NCBI GenBank assembly: GCA_026873275.1
Contig: JANTUC010000011.1
Coordinates: 1 to 64,000 of the forward strand
DNA from: Pseudopithomyces maydicus
Lineage: Eukaryota; Ascomycota; Dothideomycetes; Pleosporales; Didymosphaeriaceae
Reading direction: 5' to 3'
DNA length: 64,000 bases
Both the position numbers and the translations under genes were made by a program. A model generated the notes under the pieces. The model was not told the origin of the DNA and searched no databases. It saw nothing but the letters and a program-made list of their open reading frames with translations. Every line of letters starts with the position of its first letter. Within the stretch, counting starts at the first letter, position 1. Below are positions 57,585-64,000 of the stretch, one piece after another.

Positions 57585-58874
57585 CTACACTCTCAATCCC
57601 ACCGTATGCAATCGCCGCACCTGCTGTCTCTTATCAAAGCTCTCAAGCGTCGGAAACACATCGCCAGCTGTCGGCCGCGGCTTGTTAAACTGTAACTTGG
57701 GCGTCGCCGTCGCTGCCTTCGCCGCTGCCGCTGCCGTTTCCTGAGCCTCGCGCTGCTTCTTAGCCTCTTCCTCCGCGACCTCGGCTTCTAGATCCACAGC
57801 CTCGAGCTCCTCCTCCAACGACTTGACCATCTCCTCCGCCTTGCCCTCATGACGCTCATGTGTCTTCAAGACACCACCCCACAGCGTCTCCAGGTCAATC
57901 TCCTCCCGCTTCTCCTCGGTAAACATCTGCACCACAACATTCACCCCAGGCTTCACATCGCTGAACCCAACGAAGCCCTCGCCCTCACCCCGCGCACCCA
58001 CAACCCCCTTGTCGTCAGGATGCGCTGGGATCTTGCCAACAGTGCAGCATATCCACCCCGTGCGTATGCCATCGTCCAGATTCCCTTCCGGCTCCGCACC
58101 ACCCACGTTCGCAAGCATCTTCATGCGCTTCGCCTTCCGCCGCAGCTTGATCTTCAGCTCGTTGCGGCCGAGCAGCCCCGCAGCGTTGGCACGCAGGTGG
58201 TGTTCGCGGCGCAGGTAGCGGCAGAAGCGGTCGGCGGAGACGTGGAGATGCTTTTCGGAGCGGGCGGTGCAGAGGAGCATGATGAGGGAGGAGCCGAGGG
58301 CGGGCGGGGGGTCGAGCTGGCGGAGGTCGTAGAGGAGGAGGTCGTCCATGCCGGCGGTGTTGGCGATGTATTCGAGGAGGGTTTCGAGGAGGGGAGGCGG
58401 GTTGGGGGGCAGCTCGGGGATGATGGCGGCCTGGGTGGGTTCGGGAGCAGGGCGGTTTTGCAGGTACCATGGTAGCGTGGACTGGGGCTGTTCGACGGCT
58501 GGTTCGGGGGTTGGAGAAGGGGTGGCTGGAGATTGTTCTGTCGACGATGCGATGGAGGGTTCTGCTAGAGCGGGTCCGGAGGCCTCGGGGGCGGTCTCTT
58601 TGCTCGTAGCTTGGGGTTCGAGAAAGGCGTACTCGGGGTCTTGGGCGGCTGGGTCGTCTCTATCGACATTCCGGGTTGCAGTCGAGCCGATGGAGCGCTG
58701 GACGGAAGGTGTAGGGGCCCAGGAGGCGCGGAGCGTCGAGGCGGTCACCCTGGGCAGGGCTCTCGCAATTGGTCTGGCGCACGAGGTGCATCGCAGAGAC
58801 GATGAGACGGCTCTGGATAACGACATGGCGGTGGTGAGGCGACGTGCAGGGAATGCGTCGCGATGGGTCCTCAT
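57585..58874 (-). CDS. ATP25: ATP25-like mitochondrial protein (RsfS domain)
   Basis: One exon, up to 429 residues. The Met at 58826 (MSLSRAVSSSLRCTSC) may be the true start of a basic, Ser/Arg-rich mitochondrial presequence. Residues about 170-290 hold the ribosome-silencing-factor (RsfS/Iojap) domain with the ATP25 features LDPPPALGSSLIMLL, TARSEKHLHVSADR and GLLGRNELKIKLRRKAKR. In yeast, Atp25 is cut in two: the N-terminal RsfS-like part acts with the mitochondrial ribosome and the C-terminal part stabilises the OLI1 mRNA. Here the protein ends soon after the RsfS part with a Glu/Ala-rich coiled stretch, shorter than yeast Atp25 (612 residues), so the C-terminal half seems absent. It is divergent from NMD3 across 306 bp. 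Confidence 0.8.
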   Translation of the reverse strand: MRTHRDAFPARRLTTAMSLSRAVSSSLRCTSCARPIARALPRVTASTLRASWAPTPSVQRSIGSTATRNVDRDDPAAQDPEYAFLEPQATSKETAPEASGPALAEPSIASSTEQSPATPSPTPEPAVEQPQSTLPWYLQNRPAPEPTQAAIIPELPPNPPPLLETLLEYIANTAGMDDLLLYDLRQLDPPPALGSSLIMLLCTARSEKHLHVSADRFCRYLRREHHLRANAAGLLGRNELKIKLRRKAKRMKMLANVGGAEPEGNLDDGIRTGWICCTVGKIPAHPDDKGVVGARGEGEGFVGFSDVKPGVNVVVQMFTEEKREEIDLETLWGGVLKTHERHEGKAEEMVKSLEEELEAVDLEAEVAEEEAKKQREAQETAAAAAKAATATPKLQFNKPRPTAGDVFPTLESFDKRQQVRRLHTVGLRV

Positions 58875-59180
58875 GGATCAACTTTTGGTCGGCGTCTTGT
58901 AGCGCCGATGATGGGCGTAGGGCTGGGCACGTGGTGATAAGCGATAAGGAATTTCCTGAGAGTGGCGGGGTTCACATTTCAAAGCGGGCCTCTCAAGAAT
59001 ATTCGGCCAGTCTCGCGCCGACTCACACACAGACACACACACTCCCGCCCGTGTGCTGCTCTTCCAACCCGTGTTTCTCACGCTTCAAGGGCTCTGATTT
59101 TTTGCCCCTGGGTAGCTTGACCCCCCAAACACCGACATATTCCCTCCTCAACCTAGCATCTACACACACATACCGCTGCA

Positions 59181-60779
59181 ATGGAGATCGACGCCCCGCT
59201 CCAGTTCACGCCCGTTGCTAAGACCGCCGCGACCGTCCTCTGCGCAGACTGCGGTGCGCCCATCGATGGCACCCAGTCGGCCGGCGCCTTCTGCTATGAC
59301 TGCATAAAGCTCAAAACCGATGCGACGGGCGGCATCCAGCGTGAAGCCACCCTTCACATGTGCCGCGACTGCGACCGATGGCTCTCGCCACCCAACTCGT
59401 GGGTCGTCGCTCATCCCGAATCGCGAGAACTCCTCGCCTTGTGCCTGAAGAAGCTCAGAGGTCTCAACAAGCTGCGCATCATCGACGCGAGCTTCATCTG
59501 GACGGAGCCGCATTCGAGGCGTATCAAGGTCAAGATCACGGTGCAGTCAGATCTCGGCGATGGCGCCATCATGCAGCAGAGCTTCGAGGTGGAATACACA
59601 CAAAACTACCACCAGTGCCCCGATTGCGCTAAGAGTTATACCCACAACACCTGGCGAGCCTGCGTGCAGGTGCGGCAAAAGGTTCCCCACAAGCGAACTT
59701 TCCTGTACCTCGAGCAGTCGATCCTGAAGCATGGCGCCCACAAGGATACCATCAACATCAAGGAGGTGCACGATGGAATCGACTTCTACTTTGCACAGAG
59801 AAACCACGCCGAGGGCTTCGTCGACTTCTTGAAGGCAGTAGTCCCGGTCAACGTCAAGAAGAGTCAGGAGCTCATCAGTATGGATATCCACACCTCGACA
59901 AAGAGCTTCAAGTTCTCCTACTCTGCCGAACTGGTGCCAATCGTAAGTCATACCACAGCGGCTATTTTGCTGGGGGACCTGCTAACGTTGTTGTAGTGCA
60001 AGGACGATCTCGTTGTTCTTCCCATCCCTCTCGCCCGCAAGATCGGCAATATCTCACCCCTCACCCTCTGCCACCGCATCGGTACCTCAGTCAACCTGAT
60101 CGACCCCGCAACTCTCCAGACAGCTGAAGTAGACACTGGAGTTTACTGGCGGACGCCTTTCCGACCTCTCGCAGACGTGGGAGACCTCGTCGAGTTCATC
60201 GTGCTCGACATCGAGCCCCTGGGACAGCAAAAGGGCCGCAATTTCCTTGCCGAAGCTACCGTTACCAGGGCGAGCGACATGGGGTCCAACGACAGCACAT
60301 ACTACACACGCACACATCTGGGAGGCATCCTGCACGTGGGTGATTCGGTCATGGGCTACCACATGACGGGCACCAACTACAACAACGAACTGTTCGACAA
60401 GCTGGAAGATTCCAAGTACGCGTCCACGATACCCGACGTCATCCTGGTCAAGAAGCACTACACACGCAACCAAAAGTCCAAGGCGAAGCGCAACTGGCGT
60501 CTCAAGCGCATGGCCAAGGAAGAGTCCGAGATGCTTCCGCGAAAGCAGGACCAAGAGCGTATGGAGCGCGACTTTGAGCTGTTCCTTCGTGACATCGAGG
60601 AGGACTCTGAGGTGCGCGCTGGCATGGCACTGTACAAGCAGCAGCAGCAGCAGCAGCAAGACCCCAACGCCATGGACGTCGAGGATAGCGACGAGGATGA
60701 TGCAGATGACGAGGGCCTTGCGATACCCATGGAACAGCTGCTGGACGACTTTGAGGACATGAAGATGGCGGATGAGTGA
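59181..60779 (+). CDS. NMD3: 60S ribosomal subunit export protein NMD3
   Basis: Two exons (59181-59942, 59997-60779) with one 54-bp intron (GTAAGT, branch GCTAAC) give 514 residues, near the usual 518. The N-terminal zinc-binding cysteines are present as CADCGAPI...CYDC and CRDCDRW, and again CPDCAKSY. The C-terminus is acidic, with a Gln repeat (CAG)n near 60642-60658 and a Leu-rich export signal candidate (MEQLLDDFEDM). NMD3 is the adaptor that links the nascent 60S subunit to Crm1 for nuclear export and leaves it in the cytoplasm. Single-copy housekeeping gene. Confidence 0.95.
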
Positions 60780-61741
60780 TTTACGGACCCTGGTTTCACG
60801 ATGACAGTTGATGCATTTTTCCGGCGTTTTGGTTCGAAAAATGGTTTTGTTGGTGTGAGGGCATATCCCCGGTTGGGTCTGGTGTGGTCTGGCATGGTCT
60901 GGCGTGGTCTGGCTTCGCCACAGCTTACGTGCATAGAGTAGTTCCAAAGTGAAATGAAACAGAAGAATGTCAGCCGCATTGGGCTTGGTGCCGCGTGTGG
61001 TGCAGACCCTGATTGGGGCTGCCCAATCTATTGAATCCTCCCGTCGACACCGTCGCCTTGATTGAGCAGCATGCGCCGCGATACGAGGTGGGCGGACGGT
61101 CGCGATTGATTGAGCCGCGGGCGCCTGGGAGTGGAGGGAGAGCAGAGGAGGCCTTGGGAGGGGAGGGGTGGGGTGGGGTGACTGGAATGGTGCCCGGGTG
61201 AATGTTGGGTGAGGCTGTGGGCAGCAGCGCGGTTGGCGGCGCGGGAATAAACGCGGTGGGTGTGACGGAATTAGAAGCGTGCCACCCGTGATTTGCATTA
61301 CGACAACGCCTTTCCAGGGCGATTTGCCATGATGGTTTGCCCGTCGTCAAGTCAAGGCGACACTAGCAAAAGGTAATGCGGCACTAGGCACCCCGGCATG
61401 GCCGTCAATCGATACGGCGCCCATCACAGCCAGTCAGCGCCCAATTCGCCCCGCAACTCGGTGCCCCGGGAACGTCATGGGTCACTCCGTTTGCGAGCCG
61501 GCAACCACTCCAGCCACAGCGAGGGATGCCTAGTACCTGCGTCGAGGCGGCGGCGACACGCGTCTCTGCCAGCTTGTGTGCTGACCGTGTTCCGGCCCTC
61601 CCGCCGTGATCCCTCTTACCTACATACATACAACACCCAAGAGCCGCCCGCCTGCCAGGAGAAGCTTGAACGCAGCGACGCCACCGGCCTTGGTTTTCTT
61701 ATCATTCTTTCGCTCAGTCATTCGTTATTGACAGTATTATC
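60780..61741. other. Intergenic region with short repeats
   Basis: Downstream of NMD3 there are four copies of a 9-10 bp GGTCTGGC-like unit (about 60876-60914). The rest is the GC-rich upstream region of the glucanosyltransferase gene. Frames of 100 codons or less here show no protein sense. Confidence 0.6.
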
Positions 61742-63445
61742 ATGAAGGGTTTCTGGACGGGCGCTGCTGCCCTTGCGGCCGCGCTGGTGGGCAGCGCTGA
61801 GGCTGCCAGCTACGACACCATTCCGGACATTGAGGTCTACGGCCAGCACTTCTTCTACACCAACAATGGCTCGCAGTTGTATGTCGAATCGCCGTCCGCG
61901 CTGAATCGCATGCTGACGTCGTCCTAGCTACATGAGGGGTGTCGCCTACCAGCAGAATTACTCGCCCAACGGCACCACCGACTCCAATGCTTCCTACACG
62001 GACCCGCTCGCCGACGGCAACGGCTGCAAGCGCGACCTGCCCTTCCTGCAGCAGATCTACACAAACGTCGTCCGCGTCTATGCCATCGACCCCACCCAGA
62101 ACCATGACACCTGCATGGAGCTGTTCGCCGCCGCCGGCATCTACGTCGTCGCCGACCTAGGCGAGCCCAAGGTGTCGATCCAGTCCGACGACCCGGAGTG
62201 GAACGTCGAGCTCTACCAGCGCTATACCAGCGTCGTCGACTCGCTATCCAAGTACAAGAACGTCATCGGCTTCTTCGCCGGCAACGAGAACGTCAGCGCC
62301 GGCAACCAGACCGCCGCCGCCGCCTTCGTCAAGGCCGCCGTCCGCGACATCAAGGGCTACATCTCCGCCCAAAAGTACCGCTCCACTATGGGCGTGGGCT
62401 ATGCCACAGCCGACGTGCCCACCCGCGACGACCTCGCCGCCTACTTCGCTTGCGAGCCGGGCAACTCGGGCAACTCGACGCAGATCGACTTCTGGGGCTA
62501 CAACGTCTACTCGTGGTGCGGCGACAGCAACTACGCCGCCTCCTCGTACGGCGAGCGCTACGACTTCTTCCACGACTACCCCGTTCCCGTCTTCTTCGCC
62601 GAATACGGCTGCATCGAGGGCGTCACCGGCGGGCCCACGCACCGCCCCTTCACAGAAGTCCAGGTCCTCTACGGCAACATGACCAGCGTCTTCTCCGGCG
62701 GCATCGTCTACCAATGGTTCATGTCGGAGAACAACTACGGCCTCATCGAGCTCACCGACAACGACGCCTCCGTCTCCCCCTACCCAGACTTCACCTCCCT
62801 CCGCTCCCAACTCGCCTCCATCCACCCCACCACCACCCAGCGCTCCCGCTACACCCCAGCAACCTCCGCCCCCGCCTGCCCCACAACAGGCAAATCCTGG
62901 CTCCCCGTCGCCAGCCCCCTCCCGCCGCCTCCAAACCCACAGCTCTGCGCCTGCATGGCCGCAAGCCTCAACTGCAACATCGACTCCACAGACGACACAA
63001 AGTACGAGGACGTCTTCAACTACATCTGCAGCCGCGACGACGGCAAGTACTGCGCCGGCATCCAGCACAACGCGACGACGGGCAAGTTCGGCGCCTACGG
63101 CGGCTGCGGCGCAAAGGACCAGCTCGCATGGGTCGCAAACGAGTACTTCAACGACAACGGGAAGCAGAAGAGTGCCTGCGACTTTAGCGGCTTGGCCACC
63201 ACCCAGGCGCCGCAGACGACGGGGGGTGTGGCGCTCTGCTCAATGCGGTGAGTGGTGGCACCGGCGACGTCCCGAGTCCGACGGGCAAGGGAAATGCGCC
63301 TGTGGGCACGGGTGGCTCGCAGTCGAGTAGTAAGGGGGTTGCGGCGGGGGTGAGCGCGGGAGGGTTCGTGGCGTATGGTGGGGTGATGGGGTGGGGGTTT
63401 GGGGGGTTGGTTGCGGTGAGCTTGTGGGGGATGTTGGCGTTGTGA
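61742..63445 (+). CDS. GPI-anchored beta-1,3-glucanosyltransferase (GH72 with X8/CBM43), frame break near C-terminus
   Basis: Two exons (61742-61878, 61928-63445; intron 49 bp), about 551 residues. Signal peptide at 1-21. GH72 catalytic domain about 25-340, with the two catalytic Glu in GNEN (Glu166) and FFAEYG (Glu271). Cys-rich X8 module about 360-450 (LCACMAASLNC ... YICSRDDGKYCAGI). Then a Ser/Gly-rich stretch and a hydrophobic tail for the GPI anchor (FGGLVAVSLWGMLAL). GAS/GEL-type enzymes elongate and cross-link wall beta-1,3-glucan at the plasma membrane. The tail is in a different frame, the switch lying at the G6 run 63221-63226, and the total exon length is one base short. Without the shift the protein would end in the X8 region at 63251 and lose its anchor. 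Confidence 0.9.
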
Positions 63446-64000
63446 GTGAGTGATTGGAAGGAGTGGTTGGATTTCATCTCTATAGATCGATTTGGCGGTG
63501 TGGTAGGGTAGCGTAGGGTAGCGTAGGGTGGCCGTGGTGTAGATGCATGTACGTGTATGCGACGAAAACTTCATTCGGACTCTCCTTTTGAAAATATAAA
63601 ATAAGAGAAAGAAGAAGAAAATAATGCCAAGTATAACTAGACATCTACATCGCTGCTTTCTTTCTTTCTTTCTTTTTTCCTCGTCCTGTGTATGTATGTA
63701 TGTATGTAGAGATGAAAACGTCTATGTTAAATCCCAAAGTACATGTAAACATATCTATATATATATACATATATATATATACTCCCCCCATAACCCCACA
63801 GCGACACATATACCATAACCACACAAAACGTGTAAATGTACGTACCTATGTATGCCTCCAACCCCACCGCCCCCAACCAACCGCCCATGCAAGCTCGCCC
63901 CAAATCGCTAGTCTAGAGTCATCGACGGGACGCCTTGCACTATACCACATTATATTGCATTGCATTGCATTACATTGCATCGCGTCGCATCGCGTCGCAG
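63446..64000. other. 3' intergenic stretch with simple repeats
   Basis: Short repeats: three GTAGGGTAGC-like units at about 63503-63530, TTTC near 63657-63675, TGTATG near 63689-63708, TA/CA-rich 63750-63782, and pentameric GCATT/CGTCG units at 63952-64000. No gene was seen to the window end. Confidence 0.6.

Noticed and set aside
61398..61745. 115-codon frame upstream of the glucanosyltransferase
   Set aside because: Overlaps the promoter and start of the real gene, and shows no recognisable protein features.
62198..63187. 329-codon Arg-rich frame over the glucanosyltransferase
   Set aside because: A shadow of the GC-rich GH72 coding frame. Its composition is only Arg/Leu/Pro.
1..64000. 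CRISPR arrays, tRNA or rRNA genes
   Set aside because: No regularly spaced repeats of that type, cloverleaf sequences or rRNA cores were noticed. A tRNAscan run would settle tRNA absence.

Overview
The window is nuclear DNA of a filamentous ascomycete (Pezizomycotina). Evidence: short 46-69 bp spliceosomal introns, an AT-rich block with the CpA/TpG loss typical of repeat-induced point mutation (RIP), a HET-domain gene, a fungal polyketide cluster, a Zn2Cys6 regulator, and fungal housekeeping genes (ATP25, NMD3, a GH72 glucanosyltransferase). The species cannot be told from sequence alone.

Layout. 1-9.1 kb: gene-free, RIP-degraded DNA with a recognisable Ty3/gypsy Gag-protease remnant on the minus strand. 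9.5-14.7 kb: one large gene joining an Msp1/ATAD1-like AAA+ ATPase to a C-terminal HET domain. 15.5-44 kb: a polyketide cluster with P450, amidohydrolase-type decarboxylase, secreted BBE-like FAD oxidase, second P450, aldo/keto reductase, AflR-like regulator, a non-reducing PKS and a highly reducing PKS transcribed away from each other, and the remains of an O-methyltransferase. 44.5-47.2 kb: CCCH/RBR ubiquitin-ligase-like gene. 48.7-52.7 kb: CorA-like gene with an in-frame stop. 53-55.2 kb: two small hypothetical genes. 55.6-63.4 kb: thioesterase, ATP25, NMD3 and a GPI-anchored glucanosyltransferase.

How the cluster may work (inference): the reducing PKS makes a reduced chain that the SAT domain of the non-reducing PKS takes up. 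That enzyme extends, C-methylates and cyclises it and an esterase-type TE releases an aryl carboxylic acid. The amidohydrolase could decarboxylate it, and the P450s, FAD oxidase and AKR could adjust its oxidation state. The AflR-like protein is the obvious regulator. A 15-bp sequence is shared exactly by two cluster promoters.

Caution on quality: five places in four genes need exactly one extra base at a homopolymer run to keep frame, while all exon phases otherwise agree. This looks more like homopolymer under-calling in the assembly than five separate mutations, but the sequence alone cannot decide.
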